From assembly GCA_017549815.1 (NCBI GenBank), contig JAFYNH010000001.1, forward strand, positions 23,777 to 87,776: DNA of 64,000 nucleotides. Reading direction: 5' to 3'. Position numbers and translations under genes: made by a program. Under the pieces are notes generated by a model that was given only the letters and a program-made list of their open reading frames with translations, made no database searches and was not told the origin of the DNA. Source of the DNA: Selenomonadaceae bacterium (lineage in GTDB: Bacteria > Bacillota > Negativicutes > Selenomonadales > Selenomonadaceae). Positions within the stretch are counted from its first letter, which is position 1. Each line of letters begins with the position of its first letter. Positions 18,072-27,000 of the stretch are shown here, one piece after another.

Positions 18072-19141
18072 TTGTTACCTCCAATGGCGCAAGGTATTCG
18101 CCCCGCCTCTTTAATGATTCGGATAATTTCATCTTCGGCAAGCGAACGCGGCGAAGTTGCTCCGGCGTCATGCAAAATATTTTCGCGGTGAATCGTCCCG
18201 TCAATGTCATTGGCTCCGAAACTCAATGCAACCTGCGCGACCGGCACCGTCAACATCACCCAATAAGCTTTGATATTCTTAAAGTTGTCAAGCATGAGCC
18301 GCGAAATCGCCATCGTTCGCAAGTCGTCCCACATTGACGTTTGTTTAATTTCTTTTTCCAGTGCGGTATTCTTGGGCAGGAACGGAAAACAAATAAACGT
18401 TTGAAAACCGCCCGTCTCGTCTTGCAAGTCGCGCAGTCTGATTAAATGTTCAACGCGCTCCGATAAAGTCTCAATGTGCCCGTAAAGCATTGAGGCATTG
18501 GTTTTTATTCCGAGCTTGTGAGCCGTCCGCGCAACGTTGAGCCATTCAGCGGCAGTCGCTTTTTTCGGACAAAGTAAATTTCTGACACGGTCAGTTAAAA
18601 TTTCTGCGCCGCCGCCCGCTATTGCTTGCAAGCCCGCAGTCTTTAACCTAATCAAAACTTCTTCGACACTCAAGCCCGAAATATTTGCGAAGTGCTGAAT
18701 CTCCACGCCCGTAAATCCTTTTATGTAAAGCGCGGGGAATTTCTTATGAAGAACTTCGACGAACGCCAAATAATTTTCAAAAGTCCAAGTCGGGTGCAAG
18801 CCGCTGACTATGTGTAAGCCCGATAAATGAGGGTCGTGACTCGCCTCTTCGACAAGTTTAATCGCGTCGTCAATCGTCATGGCATATGCGCCGTTATCGT
18901 CAACATTTCTTCCGAACGCGCAAAATTTACAGCGCGACTTACAAATATTCGTCAAGTTCACGTGGCAATTTACGTTGTAATAAACAAGGTCGCCACAAAT
19001 TTTCTTGCGAACATAATCAGCCAACGCACCCAGCCAACTCAATTCGTTACAAGCAAATAATTTCTCGCCGTCTTCGCGAGTCAATCTTTCGCCGCTCAAA
19101 ACTTTATGTTCAATTTTCTCAAGTTCTCCTCTGACAAACAA
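18068..19141 (-). CDS. mqnE: MqnE-like radical SAM enzyme, aminofutalosine synthase
   Basis: 357 residues from a TTG start at 19141, preceded by GGGAGG about 8 bases upstream; an in-frame GTG at 19183 would lie upstream of the predicted transcription start. Cluster motif CKSRCKFC, then HIVSGLHPTW, IKGFTGVEIQHFANISGL, AGGGAEILTDRVRNLLCPKK, YGHIETLSERVEHLIRLRD, FGANDIDGTIHRENILHDAG: a full-length match to MqnE. It is the first gene of the unit mqnE-mqnE-mod-res, with an ATGA overlap (18068-18071) to the second copy. No other menaquinone gene is in the window. Confidence 0.8.
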   Translation of the reverse strand: MFVRGELEKIEHKVLSGERLTREDGEKLFACNELSWLGALADYVRKKICGDLVYYNVNCHVNLTNICKSRCKFCAFGRNVDDNGAYAMTIDDAIKLVEEASHDPHLSGLHIVSGLHPTWTFENYLAFVEVLHKKFPALYIKGFTGVEIQHFANISGLSVEEVLIRLKTAGLQAIAGGGAEILTDRVRNLLCPKKATAAEWLNVARTAHKLGIKTNASMLYGHIETLSERVEHLIRLRDLQDETGGFQTFICFPFLPKNTALEKEIKQTSMWDDLRTMAISRLMLDNFKNIKAYWVMLTVPVAQVALSFGANDIDGTIHRENILHDAGATSPRSLAEDEIIRIIKEAGRIPCAIGGNK

Positions 19142-19173
19142 AATCTTTTCCTCCCGTTTTTTAGTCGAAAAAT

Positions 19174-19203
19174 ATTTTAGCACAGCGCGAAGTTTTTTTG
19201 TAA
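19174..19203 (-). promoter_or_regulatory. Putative promoter of the mqnE/restriction operon
   Basis: Minus strand TTACAA (19203-19198), 18 bases, TAAAAT (19179-19174). The -35 match is weak; the -10 is good. Transcription from it would begin downstream of the GTG at 19183, supporting the TTG start at 19141. Confidence 0.45.
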
Positions 19204-19264
19204 CAAAACTTGAAACCAGACGTATAAAAAACGGAGATAAAAATTTCCCCGATAAAAAGTTTTG

Positions 19265-19294
19265 TCACCCAGAAAATTTTTGGGTGATTTTTTT
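19265..19294 (+). terminator. Terminator-like hairpin
   Basis: TCACCCA/TGGGTGA stem with a 9-base loop followed by seven T on the plus strand. No plus-strand gene lies upstream within the 80 bases to the divergent mqnE promoter, so it may only shield the downstream promoter at 19314. The 19142-19368 interval otherwise holds no gene. Confidence 0.5.
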
Positions 19295-19313
19295 ATTTAT
19301 GCCCGAAAAACCT

Positions 19314-19343
19314 TTGTCAAAACTGAAATAAACATGATATAAT
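19314..19343 (+). promoter_or_regulatory. Promoter of the interrupted operon
   Basis: TTGTCA (19314-19319), 18 bases, TATAAT (19338-19343). It precedes the small ORF broken by the tnpB element and was probably the original promoter of the lipoprotein-amidase operon now starting at 20928. Confidence 0.65.
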
Positions 19344-19368
19344 CAGCGTAAAAAGGGGGCGATAAATT

Positions 19369-19467
19369 TTGTTGGAGATTCTGAAGAAAACTTTTGACAA
19401 AATTGACGGACTGATTGTATTGGCGGCGATTATTTTGTTTACCAAAGATGCGCCACGAAAGATATGA
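19369..19467 (+). pseudogene. Small membrane protein ORF cut by the tnpB element
   Basis: A TTG start at 19369 (GGGGG 9 bases upstream) opens a frame reading LEILKKTFDKIDGLIVLAAI and then ILF, that is an amphipathic start plus one hydrophobic segment. The host sequence seems to end at TTTAC (19438-19442); the remaining codons to the TGA at 19467 belong to the element. Joining the left flank to the sequence after the element's right end gives a peptide of about 30 residues that stops just before the ATG at 20928; the exact end depends on the junction base. Function unknown; it may be a small leader protein of the operon. Confidence 0.5.
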
Positions 19468-19520
19468 AGTGCGCAATACTTGCATTTCTGATATAATCTT
19501 CGCCGAAAGGTGGTGATTTG

Positions 19521-20678
19521 ATGAAACAAACTATAAAATCCCATTTTAAATGCAATCGAGAAGATTTAAATCGACTGTTTGCCTGCAATCGTATTTCGGC
19601 TCTTGTCTGGAATAAAATTTTAGAATTACAACGAGAAAAACTTCGCTCCAAAGGCGACTTGCAAAGAATGTTGAAAGGTTTGTATCCTATAAATTCACAG
19701 AGCGTGCAAGCCGTGACCGATAAATATTGTGCCGCTTGTTTGGCTACAAAATCCGCCAGAGATAACGGATTAGCGAATAAATATCCGTGGCGGCACAAGC
19801 GCAATTATCCGACGACGTGGAAAGCGGACGGCTTTAAGCTACTCGGCAACCGTTTAAAATTAAGTTTGGGAATATTTGCGGGTAAGCGACAAAAGCCAAT
19901 CGAAGTGAAGTTGCCCCCGTCGACGCTCAAAACTTTGGAAGGTGTCAAACTTCAACAAGTAAGTTTGGTTTGGGATGGCTGGTTAAAGTTAGCGATAGTA
20001 ATAGACGACGGCAAGGAAAGTGCTCCTGCAGTTCAATCCGACGTGACTTGCGGAATAGATTTGGGCGAGATTCATTCGATAGCGGCGTTTGAAAGTGGCG
20101 GCAATGCGATAATCATAACAGGGCGGCTTCTGCGTTCAGTTAAACAATATCAGCAGAAAAAACTAGCCGAATTCGACAAAAAGTTATCGAAGTGCAAGGC
20201 GAATTCGCGGCGAACAAAAAAATTGCGGCGAGCAAAGCGGCGAATGCTCCAAAAAATGAACGCAAGAATCCGAGACCTGAATCACAAGATAACGCGCTCC
20301 TTTGTGACGTGGGCAGTTGAAAACAAAGTCGCGAAAGTCTACGTTGGCAATCCCGAAGGCGTACAACGTAAAAAGCGACGGCGGGTAGTCAATCAAAAGT
20401 TATCGCGTTGGAATTTCGGCAAGCATTTGGAATATCTTACATACAAGTTATCGGCAGTGGGAATAGTGCTTGAGAAAATCAGCGAGGCATATTCGACGCA
20501 AACTTGTCCTGTATGTGGTCGACGGCATAAATGCAACAATCGGAATTATCGTTGTTCGTGCGGCTACACGGCTCATCGGGACGTACACGGCGCGAGAAAT
20601 ATTTTGAGTTTAGGCTTAAAGGGCAGGATAAGTATAACTACGCCGATAAAAGATAGAAAGTATCTACGGACGGCGTGA
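19521..20678 (+). CDS. tnpB: TnpB, RNA-guided nuclease of an IS200/IS605-type element
   Basis: 385 residues from the ATG at 19521 (GGTGG 7 bases upstream). The RuvC-like core is visible: first acidic motif CGIDLGEIHSIAAF near residue 175, a GNPEG segment at the position of the second acid near residue 274, a zinc ribbon (CPVCGRRHKC then CSC) near residues 329-350, and third acid in AHRDVHGARNIL. The arginine/lysine-rich helix between residues 215 and 250 fits the RNA-binding part. TnpB proteins cut DNA next to a target motif using an omega-RNA from the element's right end. All motifs look intact, so the nuclease may be active. Confidence 0.88.
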   Translation: MKQTIKSHFKCNREDLNRLFACNRISALVWNKILELQREKLRSKGDLQRMLKGLYPINSQSVQAVTDKYCAACLATKSARDNGLANKYPWRHKRNYPTTWKADGFKLLGNRLKLSLGIFAGKRQKPIEVKLPPSTLKTLEGVKLQQVSLVWDGWLKLAIVIDDGKESAPAVQSDVTCGIDLGEIHSIAAFESGGNAIIITGRLLRSVKQYQQKKLAEFDKKLSKCKANSRRTKKLRRAKRRMLQKMNARIRDLNHKITRSFVTWAVENKVAKVYVGNPEGVQRKKRRRVVNQKLSRWNFGKHLEYLTYKLSAVGIVLEKISEAYSTQTCPVCGRRHKCNNRNYRCSCGYTAHRDVHGARNILSLGLKGRISITTPIKDRKYLRTA

Positions 20679-20902
20679 GCCAGAAGTAGTAGAAGCTGAG
20701 GCACCAGCCACTGGTTTAGGGACTAGGGACTAGGAATTAGGGACTAGCTGATTCCTGAATCCTAATTCCTAGACAGCGTTGCTGATTTTGTTAAATATCG
20801 AGGCACCAAGTGTTCATTAGACCTTGCGACGGTTTATTCGTCGAGTCAACGGTATTTGATTTAAAATCAGAAGCCCGCGCCTTTAGGCTTAGGGAGTGTC
20901 AC
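20679..20902 (+). ncRNA. Probable omega-RNA of the tnpB element
   Basis: Non-coding stretch directly after tnpB, ending with the hairpin AAGCC (20871-20875)/GGCTT (20886-20890) and GGGAGTGTCAC, close to the 3' scaffold end typical of tnpB-associated RNAs. The guide would be the next 15-20 bases of host sequence after 20902, reaching toward the ribosome site of the gene at 20928. The 5' limit is not determined and may lie inside tnpB. A TAGGGAC repeat array (20717-20772) sits in the middle. Confidence 0.5.
20717..20772. repeat. TAGGGAC palindromic array inside the tnpB element
   Basis: Left arm TAGGGAC, TAGGGAC, TAGGAAT, TAGGGAC, TAG; right arm in reverse (CTGATTCCTGAATCCTAATT then CCTAG). 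Heptamer subfamily. The two arms can pair to a long hairpin within the presumed omega-RNA. Confidence 0.85.
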
Positions 20903-20927
20903 GACAACGAGAAGAAAGGATGATTCA

Positions 20928-21989
20928 ATGAAGAAAATTTTATTTTACGCATTACTCATTGCGAATTGCGCATTGTTTTTCGTCGGTTGCGGCGGACAGG
21001 CTAAGGAGGAACCAAAGCCAGAGCCTAAACCCGAAGTCGAAACTCAAGCCGAAGTTGCTCCCGCTCCCGCGCAGAACGTCAACGGCGATTTAAAAATTTC
21101 CATGCTCGACGTTGGTCAAGGCGACGCGATTTTGATTCAAACTAAGAGCCAGACAATCTTAATCGACGCAAGCGATACCGACGAGCGCGACCTCCTTGTC
21201 GACGAACTGGAAAGATTTTCCGTCACTAAGATTGACAAGTTGATTTTAACGCACCCGCACGCCGACCACATTGGTAGCGCAAAGGCTTTAATCAATCCGA
21301 GCAAAAAGGAAATTACCGCGAATCCTTACCTTGAAAAAATTTCCGTCGATGAAGTTTACGACAACGGCATTGCCTCAACATCTCCGCTTTATAAAAGTTA
21401 TCTGAAAGCAGTCGACACAAAGGGCATTGCTCATCACAGTCTGACAGTCGGCGATACTTTGGACTTCGGCGATGGCGTCAAGTTCAATGTGCTTTACCCG
21501 ACGCCCGAACTCGTCAATGCTGTCAACAACGGCGGTTGGAAATCCGACCCCAATAACGAATCTGTCGTTGGCAAGCTCACTTACAAAAAATTTTCCATGA
21601 TTTTCACGGGCGACGCCGAAAAGCAGGTTGAAAAAGAAATTTTAGCAAATAATAAGACTAAGGATTTAAAATGCGACGTACTTAAGAGCGGACATCACGG
21701 AAGTTACACAGCGTCAAGCAAAGAATTTGTCGCGGCAGTCAATCCGAGTTGCGTTTTAATTAGCGCAGGACCTGACGAAGAACGCCGCAATACTTACGGG
21801 CATCCGCACCTTGAACCGCTTGAAATTTATCTTGCGCAGGGCATTGATAAGAAAAATATTCTCTGCACGCGCTGGAACGGCACAATCACAATCACTAGCG
21901 ACGGACAAAATTTTTCCGTTGTGCCCGATAAAAAGGAGGATTGGTTAGACAAATGGATAACGCAAAAGAAAAAAGACAAAAAGAAATAA
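20928..21989 (+). CDS. Metallo-beta-lactamase fold lipoprotein, ComEC C-domain-like
   Basis: 353 residues. Lipoprotein signal with lipobox FVGC (cysteine near residue 21), then a proline/glutamate-rich linker. From residue 55: LDVGQGDAILIQ, the zinc motif THPHADHIG, SVVGKLTYKKFSMIFTGDAE and KSGHHGSYTAS, which is the order found in the C-terminal hydrolase domain of ComEC and in free-standing relatives. Those are thought to act on nucleic acid or related phosphoesters at the cell surface. The DUF3006 gene follows and overlaps, a usual partnership. Start: ATG with AAAGGA 7 bases upstream. Confidence 0.85.
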   Translation: MKKILFYALLIANCALFFVGCGGQAKEEPKPEPKPEVETQAEVAPAPAQNVNGDLKISMLDVGQGDAILIQTKSQTILIDASDTDERDLLVDELERFSVTKIDKLILTHPHADHIGSAKALINPSKKEITANPYLEKISVDEVYDNGIASTSPLYKSYLKAVDTKGIAHHSLTVGDTLDFGDGVKFNVLYPTPELVNAVNNGGWKSDPNNESVVGKLTYKKFSMIFTGDAEKQVEKEILANNKTKDLKCDVLKSGHHGSYTASSKEFVAAVNPSCVLISAGPDEERRNTYGHPHLEPLEIYLAQGIDKKNILCTRWNGTITITSDGQNFSVVPDKKEDWLDKWITQKKKDKKK

Positions 21990-22216
21990 CCGTTTACCTT
22001 GACAGAATCGAAGAACTTGAAGACGGCTCGGAAGTGGCAGTTTTCCTGTTTGAGGAGGAAGAGGACGAGTTTCAAGAATTCACTTTGCCCGCCGATTTGC
22101 TCCCCGAAGACGCCGACGAAGGCGAATACCTCACGATAACAATTTCCCGCGAACAAGATAAAACTCAAGAGGCTCTCGAAGAATCAAAAGAGCTTCTGAG
22201 AAATTTGGAGGAATGA
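21953..22216 (+). CDS. DUF3006-like small acidic protein
   Basis: 87 residues from the ATG at 21953; an in-frame TTG at 21941 is too close to the AAGGAGGA site. The order VYLDRIEELEDGSEVAVFLF, LPADLLPEDADEGEYLTI matches DUF3006 (a small beta-barrel with the LLPE-x-EG ending), with an additional acidic helical tail. Function unknown; the family habitually accompanies ComEC-like hydrolases. The first 37 bases overlap the hydrolase gene in another frame and the end overlaps the amidase by 4 bases (ATGA). Confidence 0.7.
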   Translation: MDNAKEKRQKEITVYLDRIEELEDGSEVAVFLFEEEEDEFQEFTLPADLLPEDADEGEYLTITISREQDKTQEALEESKELLRNLEE

Positions 22217-23277
22217 TTTTGCTAAAAAGATTTCTAACATGTTTCGTCTTGCTAATTGTCTTAACAATCGCGGGAACGGTTTCCGCCGCTAAGCCCGTCG
22301 AACTCACGGGGATAAATGCCATTGACTTAGACAACGAAACTTTACGCATTGAAATTTCCTATAACGGCGGGCAACTCGATTTGGATAATATTTTGACGGA
22401 AGTAAAGTCGGGGATTCTGCGCGTCGAACTTGATAACACTTTGCCCGGCAGAGTAAGCCGCATTTCGGGAACCAAAATTGATTCGGGCGCAAAAGATTTC
22501 GTCGAAAAAATTATCACCAATAAGACGCAGAATAATCATACCAGTATTCAAGTTCATTTAAGGTCGACGATTGGACAAGACGATATAAAAATTTCGCTTG
22601 AACCTGCGAGACGCTCCGAAAAAAAATCCGCCTGTATTATCCTTGACGTTAAAAAATATTTGAATGCCGACGAAGACGAATGGATTTGGAACCGCGAAGG
22701 TTATCAAAAAATAATCGTGCTGGATCCGGGTCATGGCGGCTCCGACGCGGGGGCAATCGGTCCGACCGGCGTAACAGAAAAATCCGTTTCATTGGCGGTT
22801 TCGCTCAAGGCAGAAAAACTTTTGACGGATTCGGGTTACAAAGTTATAATGACGAGGACAACAGATATTGACGTTGCCGCGCCGGGAGTTCCCGATGCGA
22901 CCGAACTTCAAGCTCGCGTCGATAAGGCTCCGCCTAATGCCGAACTTTTTATCAGTGTTCACTGCAACGCCTTTTCAAACGGTAGCGCAAACGGTATGGA
23001 AACTTTCCATGCGCCGACCGCCGTTCAAGGTGCTCGCCTCGCCAGACTTCTTAACGAAGAACTCGCTAGGCTCGGCGGTCTCAACAATCGCGGCGTCAAG
23101 GCGGCAAGATTTTATGTAATGACTCACTCGCAATGCCCCGCCTCGCTTATCGAGTTGGGCTTCATCACCAACTATCGCGAAGAAAAATTATTGGCAAGTA
23201 ATGATTATCAGCAGAAACTTGCGCAGGCAATTACCAATGCCGTCAATCGGTACTTCAATCAAGGAGGATATGATTAA
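22213..23277 (+). CDS. N-acetylmuramoyl-L-alanine amidase with N-terminal AMIN-like domain
   Basis: 354 residues. Signal peptide (FLTCFVLLIVLTIAGTVSA), an AMIN-like beta domain at about 30-150, then an Amidase_3 domain: zinc ligands in VLDPGHGGSDAG, TEKSVSL and SVHCNAF, and the catalytic glutamate in SLIELGFITN. It cleaves the amide bond between muramic acid and the stem peptide in the periplasm. GGAGG is 7 bases before a TTG at 22219, so that codon could be the true start rather than the ATG at 22213. The gene is coupled to the DUF3006 gene by overlap and followed at 2 bases by the GerM lipoprotein. Confidence 0.9.
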   Translation: MILLKRFLTCFVLLIVLTIAGTVSAAKPVELTGINAIDLDNETLRIEISYNGGQLDLDNILTEVKSGILRVELDNTLPGRVSRISGTKIDSGAKDFVEKIITNKTQNNHTSIQVHLRSTIGQDDIKISLEPARRSEKKSACIILDVKKYLNADEDEWIWNREGYQKIIVLDPGHGGSDAGAIGPTGVTEKSVSLAVSLKAEKLLTDSGYKVIMTRTTDIDVAAPGVPDATELQARVDKAPPNAELFISVHCNAFSNGSANGMETFHAPTAVQGARLARLLNEELARLGGLNNRGVKAARFYVMTHSQCPASLIELGFITNYREEKLLASNDYQQKLAQAITNAVNRYFNQGGYD

Positions 23278-23279
23278 TT

Positions 23280-23936
23280 GTGAAGAAAATTTTAGTTCCG
23301 GCACTGCTCGCGCTACTTCTGTTTACGGCGGGTTGCGAAAAACCTCCCGAAAATAATCCGCCCGCTACGCCTGATAAGCCCGCGCAGATTTCCAAACCCG
23401 AAGTTGCTCCCGATAAAAAGCCCGAACAGACTTCCGAATCTGCGCCGCCAGAAACAATCGACAAACCTAAGCCGCCGATTGAAGGAAAAACGCCGCCGAC
23501 TGTCAAGGAGCCGCCAAAAGAATCAATTAATATCAAGGTTTATTATCCTGATGATTCGGGCATGAAACTTGTCGAAGTTGAACGCGAAATTTTCATTGAC
23601 GATTCTAAGGATAAATATACTGCCGCCGTCGAGACTCTACTTGAAGAGCCACCCGAAGAAAACTTGACTAAGATTTTCCCGAAGAACGCGGCGATAAAGA
23701 GCGTTAAGGTCGAGAAAGACTTGGCGATTGTTGACTTTGACGGAGCCTTTTTGAAAACTTTCGTGGGCGGTTCGACGGGCGAAGAATTTTTAGTTGGTTC
23801 GGTCGTCGATACCTTGACGAATTTCCCCGAAGTCAAACGTGTTAAATTTTTGGTCGACGGACAAGAGATTGAGACTTTATCTGGACATATGGATTTAAGT
23901 ATGCCGCTCGAACGTATGAGCGACTTAACGAATTAA
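23280..23936 (+). CDS. GerM-domain lipoprotein
   Basis: 218 residues, GTG start with AAGGAGG about 10 bases upstream. Lipobox FTAGC (cysteine 19), then a proline/lysine-rich linker to residue 80. The C-terminal GerMN domain shows NIKVYYPDDSGMKLVEVER, AVETLLEEPPEE, VKVEKDLAIVDFDGAF and a final LVDGQEIETLSGHMDLS. GerM domains occur in spore cortex and other cell-envelope lipoproteins; pairing with an amidase suggests peptidoglycan work rather than proof of sporulation. Last gene of the operon; a terminator follows at 23952. Confidence 0.82.
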   Translation: MKKILVPALLALLLFTAGCEKPPENNPPATPDKPAQISKPEVAPDKKPEQTSESAPPETIDKPKPPIEGKTPPTVKEPPKESINIKVYYPDDSGMKLVEVEREIFIDDSKDKYTAAVETLLEEPPEENLTKIFPKNAAIKSVKVEKDLAIVDFDGAFLKTFVGGSTGEEFLVGSVVDTLTNFPEVKRVKFLVDGQEIETLSGHMDLSMPLERMSDLTN

Positions 23937-23951
23937 CTTTCTATGAAAATT

Positions 23952-23981
23952 AATCCCTGCTAAATTTGGCGGGGATTTTTT
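23952..23981 (+). terminator. Rho-independent terminator of the lipoprotein operon
   Basis: AATCCCTGC/GCGGGGATT stem (one bulge/wobble) with an 8-base AT loop and a run of T directly after, 15 bases past the GerM stop. Confidence 0.8.
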
Positions 23982-24007
23982 ATGTCAAAAAGAATTTTCG
24001 CAAATGC

Positions 24008-24035
24008 TTGACAATTGGGGGGGCATTTATAATAT
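24008..24035 (+). promoter_or_regulatory. Promoter with a G7 tract in its spacer
   Basis: TTGACA at 24008-24013; TATAAT at 24028-24033 (spacer 14) or TAATAT at 24030-24035 (spacer 16). Seven G (24017-24023) lie in the spacer, so length change by slippage would alter spacing. It is 50 bases ahead of the giant RTX gene. Confidence 0.6.
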
Positions 24036-24081
24036 AAAAAAGTAGTTTATTTTTTTGGTTCTAAGGAAAGGGGAGGATTCT

Positions 24082-27000
24082 ATGGCAGATTTGCATAATG
24101 AAACGAACAATACAGTTCTTTCGGGTACTGCAGAGGACGATTCGATTTACAACGAAGGTTCTAACGTTACTATTAATTTGCTCGGCGGCGACGACACCGT
24201 CAACAACAAAGGCGCAAATGTTTCAATCAGTGGCGGTGACGGTAACGATGACATTGACAATAGCAATTCCTATGTCTCAATAGAGGCAGGGAACGGCGAT
24301 GATACCGTCAACAACAGCGGGAAATTTTCACGCATCAATCTCGGTAATGGCAAAGATTCTATTTACAACAGTAGCTCTTATGTCTCTATCGATTCAGGCG
24401 CAGATAATGATACTGTTAGAAACTATGGCGACACGGTAACAATCGGCACTGGCACGGGTAATGACATCATTTACAACAACGCCAGCGAAGTTACAATAAG
24501 TAGCGGCGAAGGTATTGATTCGATTGACAACCACGGCGAAAAAGTTTCAATCAATGCGGGCGCAGGTGTCGATACTATCAGAAACTATGCTAACTTGGTT
24601 ACAATCGACGCAGGCGCAGGTAACGATGAAATTTCCAACAGCGGCTCTAATGTTCTTTTCCAGTACACAGGCGGCAGTGATTATATCGAGGGCTTTAACT
24701 CGACTAGTACATTGCAAGTCTTATCTGGCAGTATTAAAGGCGGTTCATTCATCGGCAACGACCTTGTATTAACGATTGGGGAAGATACCGTAACACTCAA
24801 AGCTTTGAATAATAACCGCATAAATGTCATGGACGCCGCTGGAAACGTTACAGATTTTTCAGTTCCTTTAAAGATTGATGGAACGGCTCAGGGAGAAAAT
24901 ATTAGTAACGAAATTTTTGAGGCAACAATTAACGCACTCGGTGGCGATGACACTATCGAAAACAACGCCGCAAATGTTTCAATAAGCGGCGGCGCGAATA
25001 ACGATTCAATTACAAACTACAACGGCGATAGAGTCACAATCGACGGCGGCGCAGGTAACGATACTATTAACACGTGGGGCGAAAATACAAACGTCAGTGT
25101 AAATGGCGGCACGGGTGACGATTTCATTCACAACAACGCCTTTAATTCCACACTTGACGCGGGCGACGGCAACGATTCGATTGGCAACTGGGGAGAAAAT
25201 GCTAATAACGTCAGCATAAACGGTGGCGCAGGTAATGATAGCATTGACAACAACAGCTCCAAAGTCACAATCGACGGCGGCGCAGGCTTAGATACCATTA
25301 CCAACGGCGGTGATAATGTCACAATAAATGGCGGAGACGGCAATGATTCAATTTTGAATTACGACTCAGCCTCAAGTGTTTCAATCGACGGCGGCAATGG
25401 CGACGATTATATTTCTAACAGCGGCTATAATGTTACAATCAACGCGGGCGACGGCGCGAATACTGTCAACAATAATGCCTCAAGTGTTTCAATCATAAGT
25501 GGCGCAGGTAACGATTCTATCTCCAACAGCGCAAGTTACGTGAAAATCAACAGCGGCGCAGGTAACGATTCTATTTCTAACAGCGGCTCCTATGTTCTTT
25601 TCCAGTATACGGGAGGCAATGACGTTATTGAAGGTTTCAACTCGACAAGTACTTTACAAGTCATGTCGGGCAACATTAAAAGCACTTCATTTAGAGGCAA
25701 CGACCTCTTATTGACGATTGATCAAAATACCTTAACTCTTAAAGACATAGGCAATATCGACCATATAGAAGTTATGGATTCTGTCGGTAGCACGCAAACA
25801 TTTAAAGTCACTCCGCTCACCACGATTACGGGAACAGCTCAGGCAGAAAGTATAAAAAATGCTGTCGCTGATGTTACTATTAATGCACTCGCTGGCGATG
25901 ATACAGTTAATAATAATGGCGCGAACTCTTCAATCAATGGCGGCGCAGGTAATGATTCAATCGTTAATTTGTATTCGGGTAAGTATTCCACGATTAACGG
26001 CGATACTGGCAAAGATTCGATTTATAACAGCGGTGATTACGCTTCAATCAACGCGGGCGCAGGCGACGATAACATTTCAAACTCTGGCGACACAGTGACA
26101 ATCGACGCAGGAGCGGATAACGATTACATTTACAATGGCGGTCATTACGTTTCAATTAACGCGGGCGCAGGTGACGATGAAATTTACAATGACGGCTACA
26201 GGGTGACAATCAACGCGGGTACCGGCAACGATGTCATTAGAAATTACGGCGACAATGTTCTTTTCAAATACACGGGTGGCAATGACATTATTCAAGGCTT
26301 TAACTCGTCAAGCACGTTGCAAATCATGTCGGGCAGTATCAAAAGCGGTTCACTGAATGCTGACGACATTGTATTAACGATTGGTGAAAATACCGTTACT
26401 CTCGAAGGTATGGCTAGAACTAATCGTATAAATATTATCAATGCTTCTGGCAGTAAAGAAATTTTCTCTGTTCCTGTAACGATTACAGGAACGGCTGATT
26501 CGGAAAATATCAGTAACGAAATCTACAGCGCAACGATAGACGCGCTCGGTGGTGATGACACCATTGAAAACTATGCCGCAAAAGTTTCAATAAACGCTGG
26601 AGCTGGCGACGATTCCATTAAAAACTGGGGCGACAGTGTCACAATCGACGGTAGCGCGGGCAACGATTCAATCTATAATAACAGCTCCAACGTTTCAATC
26701 GGAGGCGGCACGGGCGACGATTCTATTGACAACGAAGGTTATAATTCCACAATCGACGCTGGCGACGGCGCGGATACAGTTAGGAACTTTGGTTATTGGG
26801 ATGACGATTATAATTGGCATAGTACTGACAAAACGTCGATAAGTGGCGGCGCGGGCAACGATTCCATTGCAAGTAACGGCTCGGAAGTTACAATCGACGG
26901 CGGCTTAGGCGACGACTCCATTTATAACGACGGCGACAATGTTCTTTTTAAGTACACGGGCGGCAATGACATTATTGAAGGCTTCCGCGCAGATTCTACA

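Larger units (their letters stand above)
19443..20902 (+). mobile_element. IS200/IS605-type element carrying tnpB only
   Basis: Left end placed after TTTAC (an IS608-like TTAC target) at 19438-19442, followed by an imperfect hairpin (GCGCCAC, then GTGCGC; 19450-19476 region). Right end placed at the TCAC at 20899-20902, following the conserved AAGCC/GGCTT hairpin seen at the 3' end of tnpB elements. There is no tnpA, no terminal inverted repeat and no target duplication, all as expected for this family. It needs TnpA in trans to move. Ends are accurate to a few bases only. Confidence 0.65.

Noticed and set aside
20717..20772. CRISPR-like repetition in the TAGGGAC arrays
   Set aside because: The units are 7-8 bases without unique spacers of constant length, and no cas gene is present.
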